Shown: piece by piece, positions 7,083-14,725 of the stretch | Layout of the letters: every line of letters starts with the position of its first letter | Numbering within the stretch: position 1 is the first letter of the stretch | Origin: Acidimicrobiales bacterium | Lineage (GTDB): Bacteria > Actinomycetota > Acidimicrobiia > Acidimicrobiales > Acidimicrobilacustridaceae | DNA: 35,706 nt | NCBI GenBank assembly: GCA_025455885.1 | Contig: JALOLR010000021.1 | Coordinates: 1-35,706, forward strand | Reading direction: 5' to 3' | Program-made: the position numbers and the translations under genes | The notes under the pieces: model-generated | Seen by the model: only the letters and a program-made list of their open reading frames with translations | The model's database searches: none | What the model was told of the DNA's origin: nothing

Positions 7083-9720
7083 CGCCGACGCTCCTCCCGT
7101 CGACGGCGTGACCGTCGAGATCGACGGCCACGAGGTCGTCGCCCGCCCCGGCGAGCTGCTCATCGCCGCCGCCGAGCGCCACGGCGTCTACATCCCCCGC
7201 TTCTGCTACCACGAGCGGATGCAGCCGGTCGGCATGTGCCGGATGTGCATCGTCGAGGTCGACACCGGCCGTGGACCGGCGCTGCAGCCGAGCTGCATGC
7301 TCTCGTGCACCCCCGGCATGAAGGTCGACACCGAGTCCGACACCGTCAAGAAGGTCCAGGACGGCATCCTCGAGTTCCTGCTCATCAACCACCCTCTCGA
7401 CTGCCCGGTGTGCGACAAGGGCGGCGAGTGCCCCCTCCAGGACCAGACGATGGCGTACGGACCGGGGGAGAGCCGCTTCGTCGAGGAGAAGCGCCACAAG
7501 GAGAAGCCGATCCCGATCAGCGAGCTCGTGCTGCTCGACCGGGAGCGCTGCATCCTGTGTGACCGGTGCACCCGCTTCGCCAAGGAGGTCGCCGGCGACC
7601 CCCTCATCCACTTCATCCACCGGGGCAACAACACCGAGGTCAACACCTTCCCCGACGAGCCGTTCTCGTCCTACTTCAGCGGCAACACCGTGCAGATCTG
7701 CCCGGTCGGGGCGCTGACCGCCACGAGCTACCGCTTCAAGGCCCGCCCGTGGGACCTCGACAAGACCGAGTCCACGTGCACCGCCTGTTCGGTCGGCTGT
7801 CGCATCTCGGTCGAGTCGTCGCGTGACCGCGTCCTGCGCTACTCCGGCGTCGACGTGGATCCGGTCAACTGGGGCTGGCTCTGCGACAAGGGGCGCTTCG
7901 GCTTCGAGGCCGTCGACGCCGAGGGACGGCTCGGGGACCCGCTGGTCCGTGTCGGCGACGACCTGCAGCCGGCTCGCTGGGCCGACGCCCTCGACCGGGC
8001 CGCCGACGCGCTGGGCAAGGCCGGCGGTCCCGCCGCGATCGGGGTGATCGGCGGCGCCCGGCTCACCAACGAGGACGCGTACGCGTGGGCCAAGCTCGCC
8101 AAGGGCGTCCTCGGCACCGACAACGTCGACGCGCAGCTCGGGGACGGCCTTCCCGCCGACGTGGTGCTCGGCCTGCCGAAGGCCACGATCGACGACGTCT
8201 GCCGGCCCGGCGGCACGGTGGTCCTGCTGGCCCCCGACGTGAAGGAGGAGCTCCCCGTGCTCTTCCTGCGCCTCCGCCATGCGCTCACCGAGGACCGTGT
8301 CCGGGTGGTCGAGGTCGGGGCGCGCTCGAGCGGCCTCTCCGACCTGGTCACCACCTCGCTCCTCTACCGGCCGGGGGAGGCGGGCGAGCTGGTTCGGGCC
8401 CTGGTCGCTCCCGCCGACGCCACCCGCGAGGTCGCGGGCGTCGCCGCCGAGGCCGTCAACGCCGCCCGCGTCGTGCTGGCCGCCGCCGACGGCCCCGTCA
8501 CCGTCGTCCTCGGTCGCCCGTCGGTGGCCGAGGCCGCCGACGGCGTGGTCGAGGCCGCCGACGCCCTGCTCGGAGGGCTGCCCGGGGTCCGGTTCCTGTC
8601 GGCCCTGCGCCGGGGCAACGTGCACGGTGCGCTCGACATGGGCCTGGCTCCCGGCGTCCTGCCGGGTCGGGTCGGCCTCGACGAGGGGCGCGAGTGGTTC
8701 GAGGAGGGCTGGGCGGCGGTGCCGTCGGCCGTCGGCCTGGACACCCGGGGCATCCTCGAGGCCGCCGCGGACGGTCGCCTCGACGTCCTGGTCCTGCTCG
8801 GTGCCGATCCGGCGGTCGACTTCCCCGACCACGACCTCGCCGAGCGGGCGTTGGCGGGTGCGCGGACGATCATCGCCGTCGACACCTTCCTCACCGATTC
8901 ATCGCGTCGCGCCGACGTCGTGCTGGCTGCCGCGGGCTTCGCCGAGAAGGCCGGCACGACCACGAACCTCGAGGGCCGGGTGAGCGCGTTGACCCAGCGG
9001 GTCACGCCCCCGGGCACGGCGCGGGCCGACTGGATGATCGCCGCCGAGCTGGCCTTCCGCCTCGGCGCCGACCTCGGCCTCGAGTCGATCGAGGGCGTGT
9101 GGGACGAGATCGAGCGGTTGGCCCCCTCCCACCGGGGCGTCACCCGTGAGGTGTTGCTGGCCGTCGGTGGTGCCGACGGTGTCGTCGTCCCCCTCCCCGC
9201 CGACCCCGCGCCCGTCGACGAGGTCGCGACGCCCGCCGCCGACACCGAGGACGGAGCGCCCGCCGACGACGGAGCCGCCGACGACGGAGCCGCCGACGAG
9301 GATGCCGTCGAGGAGCAGGAGGCGCCCGCTGCGGCCGCCGAGCGCCCGACGTGCCTCGTCCACACGCCGGGCTCGGCGACGAGCCCGCCCCCGGTCGACG
9401 CCTACTCGCTGCGCCTCGTCGCCACCCGCAAGCTCTACGACCTCGGCACGCAGGTGCAGGCCGCTCCCTCGCTGGCCCCGTTGGCACCCGGCACCGTCGT
9501 GCGCATCAACCCGTACGACTTCGACCGCCTCGGCGTCGGCGTCGGCGACCGGGTCCTCGTCCGGTCGGCCCGAGAGACCTTCACGCTTCCCGTGGTCGCC
9601 GATCCGGGCGTGCCCCGCGGCGCCGCCGCCCTCGTCGTCAACCAGCCCGATGTCCGGGTCACCGACCTCGTCGACGGCGGGGCAAAGGTCACCGAGCTGC
9701 GCATCGAGACCGCCCCGTGA
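7075..9720 (+). CDS. nuoG: NADH-quinone oxidoreductase subunit G (iron-sulfur subunit, first operon)
   Basis: Large iron-sulfur subunit carrying electrons from NuoF towards NuoI. The 881-residue protein has a 2Fe-2S domain (Cys44, 55, 58, 74) and a His-ligated cluster (His106, Cys110, 113, 119). A 4Fe-4S site uses Cys159, 162, 165 and 209, consistent with N4. A further four-Cys site (235, 238, 242, 270) matches the extra N7 cluster seen in some bacterial NuoG. A degenerate molybdopterin oxidoreductase fold follows. Residues about 718-759 are an Asp/Ala/Glu-rich linker made of near-repeats, and a molybdopterin-dinucleotide-binding-like domain ends the protein. The ATG overlaps nuoF by eight bases. 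Confidence 0.95.
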   Translation: MPDADAPPVDGVTVEIDGHEVVARPGELLIAAAERHGVYIPRFCYHERMQPVGMCRMCIVEVDTGRGPALQPSCMLSCTPGMKVDTESDTVKKVQDGILEFLLINHPLDCPVCDKGGECPLQDQTMAYGPGESRFVEEKRHKEKPIPISELVLLDRERCILCDRCTRFAKEVAGDPLIHFIHRGNNTEVNTFPDEPFSSYFSGNTVQICPVGALTATSYRFKARPWDLDKTESTCTACSVGCRISVESSRDRVLRYSGVDVDPVNWGWLCDKGRFGFEAVDAEGRLGDPLVRVGDDLQPARWADALDRAADALGKAGGPAAIGVIGGARLTNEDAYAWAKLAKGVLGTDNVDAQLGDGLPADVVLGLPKATIDDVCRPGGTVVLLAPDVKEELPVLFLRLRHALTEDRVRVVEVGARSSGLSDLVTTSLLYRPGEAGELVRALVAPADATREVAGVAAEAVNAARVVLAAADGPVTVVLGRPSVAEAADGVVEAADALLGGLPGVRFLSALRRGNVHGALDMGLAPGVLPGRVGLDEGREWFEEGWAAVPSAVGLDTRGILEAAADGRLDVLVLLGADPAVDFPDHDLAERALAGARTIIAVDTFLTDSSRRADVVLAAAGFAEKAGTTTNLEGRVSALTQRVTPPGTARADWMIAAELAFRLGADLGLESIEGVWDEIERLAPSHRGVTREVLLAVGGADGVVVPLPADPAPVDEVATPAADTEDGAPADDGAADDGAADEDAVEEQEAPAAAAERPTCLVHTPGSATSPPPVDAYSLRLVATRKLYDLGTQVQAAPSLAPLAPGTVVRINPYDFDRLGVGVGDRVLVRSARETFTLPVVADPGVPRGAAALVVNQPDVRVTDLVDGGAKVTELRIETAP

Positions 9721-9864
9721 GCGCCTCCCCGCCCGTCCTCGTCGGCGGCCCCCACACGGAGTTGCGCACCGTCACCGCCGCGCGATGGGCTAAGGCGTCC
9801 GAGCCGGCCCGACCGCCTCGGACCACGGTGGACGCGGCGTCGACGCACGGAGGAGGTGACCACG
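9721..9864 (+). other. 144-base gap inside operon 1 with a small inverted repeat
   Basis: This is the only sizeable gap among the 14 genes of the first nuo operon; all others touch or overlap. A 7-base inverted repeat, GTCCGAG at 9797-9803 and CTCGGAC at 9817-9823, could form a hairpin with a 13-base loop. There is no T run after it, so it is not a convincing terminator. A 53-codon open frame from the GTG at 9717 crosses the gap and runs into nuoH in another frame; it shows no protein-like features. No promoter was recognised. Confidence 0.5.
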
Positions 9865-11070
9865 ATGTTCGGAGGTGATCCCCTCCTGGCCGGCGACGTC
9901 GACCTGACCGTCGTGGCCATCGTCGCGGTCAAGGTGCTGGTCGTCTTCGTGTTCCTGCTCCTCGCCACGATGCTCATGGTCTGGTTCGAGCGCAAGGTCG
10001 TCAGCGACATGCAGAACCGGGTGGGCCCCAACCTGGCCGGCCCGTTCGGCATCCTCCAGACCCTGGCCGACGGCACCAAGTTCTTCTTCAAGGAGGACCT
10101 GATCCCCGACCGGGCCGAGCGCCGGGTCTTCATCCTCGCCCCGCTCCTGTCGGTGATCCCGGCGTTCCTCCTCTTCTCCATCGTCCCCATCGGGGGCGAC
10201 TTCTCCGACGGCGGGAACGGCACGGTGGAGATCTTCGGACGCGAGACGTTCCTGCAGCTCGCCGACCCCCCCATCGGCATCCTCTTCGCCCTCGCCATGT
10301 CCTCGATCGCCGTGTACGGGGTCATGCTCGCCGGCTGGTCCTCGGGGTCGAAGTACCCGCTGCTCGGCTCCGTGCGGGCATCGGCCCAGATGGTGTCCTA
10401 CGAGGCGGCTCTCGGCTTGTCGGTGGTGGCGGTGGTGCTGGTGAGCGGCTCGCTCAGCACCCACGACATCGTCCGCAGCCAGTCCGAGGCGGGGTGGGGC
10501 GTCCTGCCCAACTGGAACGTCCTGCTCACCGGGGTGGTGCCGTTCATCGTGTTCCTGATCGCCAGCCAGGCCGAGCTCAACCGCCCGCCGTTCGACCTCG
10601 TCGAGGCCGAGCAGGAGCTCGTGGGTGGGTTCCACACCGAGTACAGCTCGATCCGCTTCGCGCTCTTCTTCCTCGCCGAGTTCATGAACAGCGTCACCAT
10701 GGCCGCCATCATCGTCACGCTGTTCCTGGGCGGACCCGCCGGGCCGGCCATCCTCGGCCCGCCGTGGCTGTGGGGCGTGTTCTGGTTCTTCCTCAAGGTG
10801 GTCCTGTTCCTCTTCGCCTTCGTGTGGGTGCGCGCCACGCTGCCCCGCGTCCGCTACGACCAGCTGATGGACCTCGGCTGGAAGGTCCTCATCCCGCTGT
10901 CGCTCGGGTGGGTCCTGCTGCTGGCGATCATCGGCGTGGCCGGCGACGAGGACTGGAACCCGTTCGCCGTCACCATCGGCTCGGCCGTGCTGTTCCTCGT
11001 GGGCTGGGGCCTCCTGCGCCTCGCCAAGGCCACGGCCCGGGAGCGGCGCCTCGAGGGGGTGGTCGACTGA
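9865..11070 (+). CDS. nuoH: NADH-quinone oxidoreductase subunit H (first operon)
   Basis: Membrane subunit linking the quinone cavity to the pump modules. The 401-residue, roughly eight-helix protein has the canonical WFERK at the end of helix 1 (Glu42-Arg43), then QNRVGPN. Further on are FKEDLIP, SKYPLLGSVRASAQ and the E-channel segment NRPPFDLVEAEQELVGGFHTEY with all acidic residues in place. It is longer than usual (about 325-340) because of an additional C-terminal hydrophobic helix. The start is the ATG at 9865, eight bases after a strong GGAGGAGG; the GTG at 9856 lies inside that ribosome-binding site and is less likely. The stop overlaps the nuoI ATG. Confidence 0.95.
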   Translation: MFGGDPLLAGDVDLTVVAIVAVKVLVVFVFLLLATMLMVWFERKVVSDMQNRVGPNLAGPFGILQTLADGTKFFFKEDLIPDRAERRVFILAPLLSVIPAFLLFSIVPIGGDFSDGGNGTVEIFGRETFLQLADPPIGILFALAMSSIAVYGVMLAGWSSGSKYPLLGSVRASAQMVSYEAALGLSVVAVVLVSGSLSTHDIVRSQSEAGWGVLPNWNVLLTGVVPFIVFLIASQAELNRPPFDLVEAEQELVGGFHTEYSSIRFALFFLAEFMNSVTMAAIIVTLFLGGPAGPAILGPPWLWGVFWFFLKVVLFLFAFVWVRATLPRVRYDQLMDLGWKVLIPLSLGWVLLLAIIGVAGDEDWNPFAVTIGSAVLFLVGWGLLRLAKATARERRLEGVVD

Positions 11071-11789
11071 TGGGCTACCTCGGAGGGTTCCTCGTCAGCA
11101 TCCGCCAGATCGGGCGCAAGCAGCGCGTCACCACCGAGTACCCGAAGGAGAAGGCGCCGAAGCCGATCCGGGTGCACGGCCGTCACGTCCTGAACCGGTA
11201 CGAGGACGGGATGGAGAAGTGCATCGGGTGCGAGCTCTGCGCCGGTGTGTGCCCGGCGCGCTGCATCTACGTGCGCGGCGCCGACAACCCGCCCGACGAC
11301 CCCGTCTCGCCGGGCGAGCGGTACGGCTACGTCTACGAGATCAACTACCTGCGCTGCATCCACTGCGACCTGTGCGTCGAGGCCTGCCCGACCGAGGCCA
11401 TCACCGAGACGAAGATGTTCGAGTTCTCCTTCACCAACCGCTCCGACGCCATCTACACCAAGGACGAGCTGGTGGTCGGCGATGACGGGCGGCCGCGGCA
11501 CCTGCCGTGGGAGGACTGGCGCCCCGGCGAGGACGAGCACACCTCGGCCTGGATGCGGGCCACGTCGCCCTCCGGCGACGCCCGTTTCGAGGGGACGGTC
11601 GGCTGGTCGGGCGAGCTCGGCTACGGCCTGCGGGCCCCCGAGGACGCCCAGGAGGACAAGGACCGCGCCACCACCACGATGGATTTCGTCGACGAGGGCC
11701 ACGGCGACCACCATGACGACCACGGGGACGACCACGGGGACGACCACGGGGACGACCACGGGGACGACCACGACGGCGGGGGGCACTGA
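11070..11789 (+). CDS. nuoI: NADH-quinone oxidoreductase subunit I with a His/Asp-rich tail (first operon)
   Basis: The 8Fe ferredoxin-type subunit (clusters N6a and N6b) that feeds cluster N2. The 239-residue protein has two CxxCxxCxxxC motifs: Cys51, 54, 57, 61 and Cys96, 99, 102, 106. The ferredoxin core is standard up to about residue 130. A long C-terminal extension then ends in roughly 30 residues (210-239) that are almost only His, Asp and Gly, with nine His and twelve Asp, encoded by a 12-base tandem repeat. Such a tail could bind divalent metal ions, but no function is known to me. The second-operon NuoI lacks it. Confidence 0.95.
   Translation: MGYLGGFLVSIRQIGRKQRVTTEYPKEKAPKPIRVHGRHVLNRYEDGMEKCIGCELCAGVCPARCIYVRGADNPPDDPVSPGERYGYVYEINYLRCIHCDLCVEACPTEAITETKMFEFSFTNRSDAIYTKDELVVGDDGRPRHLPWEDWRPGEDEHTSAWMRATSPSGDARFEGTVGWSGELGYGLRAPEDAQEDKDRATTTMDFVDEGHGDHHDDHGDDHGDDHGDDHGDDHDGGGH
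11715..11774 (+). repeat. 12-base tandem repeat encoding the NuoI His/Asp tail
   Basis: Four perfect copies of GACGACCACGGG run from 11715 to 11762, followed by a fifth copy (11763-11774) that differs in its last two bases. The period is a multiple of three, so every copy encodes Asp-Asp-His-Gly in frame. Copy number may vary between strains because of slippage. Confidence 0.95.
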
Positions 11790-11793
11790 ACCG

Positions 11794-12390
11794 ATGGAGA
11801 CGTTCGTGTTCATCGTCTGCGCGGTGATCGTGCTGGCCGGGGGCCTCGGGGTCGTGGTCTCGCGCAACCCGGTCCACTCCGCGCTCAGCCTCGTCGCCAC
11901 CCTCTTCGGCATCGCCGTGCTCTTCCTCAACCAGGACGCGCAGCTGCTCGCCGCCGTCCAGGTGATCGTCTACACCGGCGCCATCGTGGTGCTCATCCTC
12001 TTCGTGCTCATGCTCCTCGGGGTCGACAAGGACGAGGACATCACCACCGAGCCCCTCGTCGGCCAGCGCGCCCTCGCGGGCCTCGCCGGCGTGGTCCTCG
12101 TCGGTGCCGTGCTCGCCGTCCTCGTCATCGGCGGCAGCGACGCCGTCACCGGGGCCAGCTCGGTCACGGCCCCCCTCGAGGCCGGCGCCGGGAACATCGC
12201 CCAGATCGGCCGGCAGCTCTTCACCAACTACGTGTTCGCGCTCGAGATGACCGCCGCCCTCCTCACCATCGCCGTCGTCGGGGCGGTCGTCCTGTCCCGT
12301 CGGGAGAAGGACCCGCAACCGATCTCCGAGCCGGCGTCGATGACCGACCAGGGTGACAGCCCCCTCACCGCCGAGGGGGACGGGCACTGA
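11794..12390 (+). CDS. nuoJ: NADH-quinone oxidoreductase subunit J (first operon)
   Basis: Five-helix membrane subunit between NuoH/NuoA and NuoK. The 198-residue protein has the NuoJ hallmarks: early SRNPVHSALSLV, then QVIVYTGAIVVLILFVLMLLG with the characteristic Tyr-Thr-Gly-Ala of helix 3. A polar loop follows, and a final hydrophobic helix ends in LSRREK. The last 30 residues are hydrophilic. The ATG lies four bases after the nuoI stop, and its own stop overlaps the nuoK ATG. Confidence 0.94.
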   Translation: METFVFIVCAVIVLAGGLGVVVSRNPVHSALSLVATLFGIAVLFLNQDAQLLAAVQVIVYTGAIVVLILFVLMLLGVDKDEDITTEPLVGQRALAGLAGVVLVGAVLAVLVIGGSDAVTGASSVTAPLEAGAGNIAQIGRQLFTNYVFALEMTAALLTIAVVGAVVLSRREKDPQPISEPASMTDQGDSPLTAEGDGH

Positions 12391-12695
12391 TGGCGAACCT
12401 CGACGTGGCCTACCTCGTGCTGTCGGCGGTGCTCTTCGGCATCGGCGCGGTGGGGCTCATGGTCCGACGCAACCCCCTCGTGATGATCATGTGCGTCGAG
12501 CTGATGCTCAACGCCGTCAACCTGTCCTTCGTCACCTTCGGGAGCATGCTGGACGACATCACCGGCCAGATGATCGTGCTCTTCGTCCTCGTGGTCGCCG
12601 CCGCCGAGGTCGTGGTGGGCCTGGGTCTCGTCGTGGCCGTCGTGCGGCGCCAGCCCGGTGCCACCGCCGACGACATCACGTTGCTGAGGGGCTGA
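12390..12695 (+). CDS. nuoK: NADH-quinone oxidoreductase subunit K (first operon)
   Basis: Small three-helix membrane subunit of complex I, part of the proton-transfer path. The 101-residue length is exactly typical. The two conserved membrane Glu residues are visible, one in MCVELMLNAVNL (helix 2) and one in VVAAAEVVVGLGLV (helix 3). It starts at an ATG overlapping the nuoJ stop, and nuoL begins eight bases after its stop. Confidence 0.95.
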   Translation: MANLDVAYLVLSAVLFGIGAVGLMVRRNPLVMIMCVELMLNAVNLSFVTFGSMLDDITGQMIVLFVLVVAAAEVVVGLGLVVAVVRRQPGATADDITLLRG

Positions 12696-12703
12696 GCGCA
12701 ACC

Positions 12704-14725
12704 ATGGTCGAACTGCTCTGGCTGGTCCCTGCCCTTCCGCTGGTCGGGTTCGTGACGTTGCTCTTCTTCGGTCGACGGATCGGCGAGCCCCTCGCCGGCT
12801 GGTTCGCGACGGCGATGGTCGCGGCGTCGTTCCTGGTGGCGGTGGGCGTCTGGTTCGACCTGCGCTCCATCGCCGACAACACCTACGAGGTGTCGTTCTT
12901 CACCTGGATCCCGGCAGGCAACTTCAGCGTGGACTTCGGGTTCCTCCTCGACCCGCTGTCCATGACCATGGTGCTGTTCGTCACCGGCATCGCAGCTCTG
13001 ATCCACATGTACTCCATCGGGTACATGCACGGCGACGAGCACTTCCCCCGGTTCTTCACCTACCTGAACCTGTTCGTCGTCTCGATGCTGCTGCTCGTGC
13101 TCGGCGACAACCTGGTGCTCACGTTCCTCGGCTGGGAGGGCGTGGGGGCGTGCTCGTACTTCCTGATCTCGTTCTGGTTCACCAAGGACGCCAACGCCTC
13201 CGCCGGCAAGAAGGCCTTCATCACCAACCGGATCGGTGACTGGGGCTTCATGATCGGCACCTTCGCCGCCTTCTTCGCCTTCGGCACCGTGAAGTACACC
13301 GAGATGCTGCCGCTGGCGCCCGGCCTCGCGGTGGGCGTGGCCACGTTCATCGCGGTCATGCTGCTCATCGGCGCCACCGGCAAGTCGGCCCAGATCCCGC
13401 TCTTCGTGTGGCTCCCCGACGCCATGGCCGGCCCGACGCCCGTCTCGGCGCTCATCCACGCGGCCACCATGGTGACGGCGGGCGTGTACCTGCTGGTGCG
13501 CGTGAACCCGATCCTGGCGGCGTCGGCCGACTGGGTGCTCCCGTTCATCGCCTGGCTCGGGGTGCTCACCGCGCTCCTCGCCGCGACGATCGCCGTCGCC
13601 CAGACCGACATCAAGAAGGTCCTGGCCTACTCGACCGTCAGCCAGCTCGGCTACATGTTCCTCGCCGTCGGCACGGGGGCCTACGCGGCGGCCATCTTCC
13701 ACATGATCACGCACGCCTTCTTCAAGGCGTTGATGTTCCTCGGCGCCGGTTCGGTCATCCACGGGATGCACGACGAGCAGGACATGCGCCGGATGGGCGC
13801 GCTGCGCAAGGTCATGCCTGTCACCGCCGTCACGTTCCTGGTCGGCGCCCTCGCCATCGCCGGGGTCCCGCCGTTCTCGGGGTTCTGGTCGAAGGACGAG
13901 ATCCTGTCGTTCGCGTTGCACGAGAACCCCGCGCTCTACGTCGTCGGCCTGGTCACCGCCGGGCTCACCGCGTTCTACATCTTCCGTCTGGTCTTCATGA
14001 CCTTCTACGGCGACGCCCGGTGGACCGCCTCGCTCGAGGCCGAGGCCGAGGCGAAGGCCGCCCACGCGGTGGCCGGTGACGCGGGGGCCACCGACGCCGG
14101 GGCTGCCGACGCCGACCCGACCGGTGATCCGGCGCCCGCTGCAGCGGCCGGCGCGACGGCGGTGACCACCGAGGCCCACGGACCGGCTCCCCACGAGTCG
14201 CCGTGGGTGATGACGGTGCCGCTGCTCGTCCTCGCCGTCGGGGCGGCGTTCGCCGGCCTGTTGAACCTGCCCTTCTCGTCGTCCACCGAGATCCTCACCC
14301 ACTGGTTGGAGCCGGTGATCGGCGCCAACGAGACGGTGTTCGACCTCAGCACCGCCAAGCTGATCGCCGAGCTCACGGTGTCGACGATCGTCGCCGCCCT
14401 CGGCATCAGCGCCGCCTACTTCGTGTACCTGCGCCACAAGCTCGATCCGGCCCGGATCGAGCTGCCGCTGTTCGCCCACGGGTGGTACATCGACAGCTCG
14501 ATCACCGCCTTCACCGGCGGTGCCGGTCGGCACCTCTTCGAGCTCGTGGCCATGTTCGACCGGGTCGTCATCGACGGGGCGGTGAACGGCGTCGGCCGGG
14601 CCACCCGTGGCGGGGCGGCCCGCCTGCGTGGCCTGCAGAGCGGCTACGTCCGTGCCTACGCCCTCATGATCGCGGTGGGAGCCGTGCTCGTGGTGGCCTT
14701 CATCCTCACGCAGGTGACCTTCTAG
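12704..14725 (+). CDS. nuoL: NADH-quinone oxidoreductase subunit L (antiporter-like, first operon)
   Basis: Distal antiporter-like proton-pumping subunit. The 673-residue protein contains FLGWEGVGACSYFLI with the key Glu, GATGKSAQIPLFVWLPDAM with the key Lys, GPTPVSALIHAATMV, and DIKKVLAYSTVSQLGY. FSGFWSKDEIL marks the later half. A low-complexity Ala/Asp/Glu-rich loop at about residues 441-491 is inserted between late helices. The lateral helix and final transmembrane segment at the C-terminus are present. It is joined to nuoM by a TAG/GTG overlap. Confidence 0.95.
   Translation: MVELLWLVPALPLVGFVTLLFFGRRIGEPLAGWFATAMVAASFLVAVGVWFDLRSIADNTYEVSFFTWIPAGNFSVDFGFLLDPLSMTMVLFVTGIAALIHMYSIGYMHGDEHFPRFFTYLNLFVVSMLLLVLGDNLVLTFLGWEGVGACSYFLISFWFTKDANASAGKKAFITNRIGDWGFMIGTFAAFFAFGTVKYTEMLPLAPGLAVGVATFIAVMLLIGATGKSAQIPLFVWLPDAMAGPTPVSALIHAATMVTAGVYLLVRVNPILAASADWVLPFIAWLGVLTALLAATIAVAQTDIKKVLAYSTVSQLGYMFLAVGTGAYAAAIFHMITHAFFKALMFLGAGSVIHGMHDEQDMRRMGALRKVMPVTAVTFLVGALAIAGVPPFSGFWSKDEILSFALHENPALYVVGLVTAGLTAFYIFRLVFMTFYGDARWTASLEAEAEAKAAHAVAGDAGATDAGAADADPTGDPAPAAAAGATAVTTEAHGPAPHESPWVMTVPLLVLAVGAAFAGLLNLPFSSSTEILTHWLEPVIGANETVFDLSTAKLIAELTVSTIVAALGISAAYFVYLRHKLDPARIELPLFAHGWYIDSSITAFTGGAGRHLFELVAMFDRVVIDGAVNGVGRATRGGAARLRGLQSGYVRAYALMIAVGAVLVVAFILTQVTF

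Noticed and set aside
6709-8832. 707-codon minus-strand open frame opposite nuoF/nuoG
   Set aside because: Shadow of coding DNA; the plus strand carries all cluster ligands of NuoG.
9717-9878. 53-codon frame starting with GTG at the nuoG stop
   Set aside because: It overlaps the nuoH start in another frame, has no ribosome-binding site of its own and no recognisable protein pattern.
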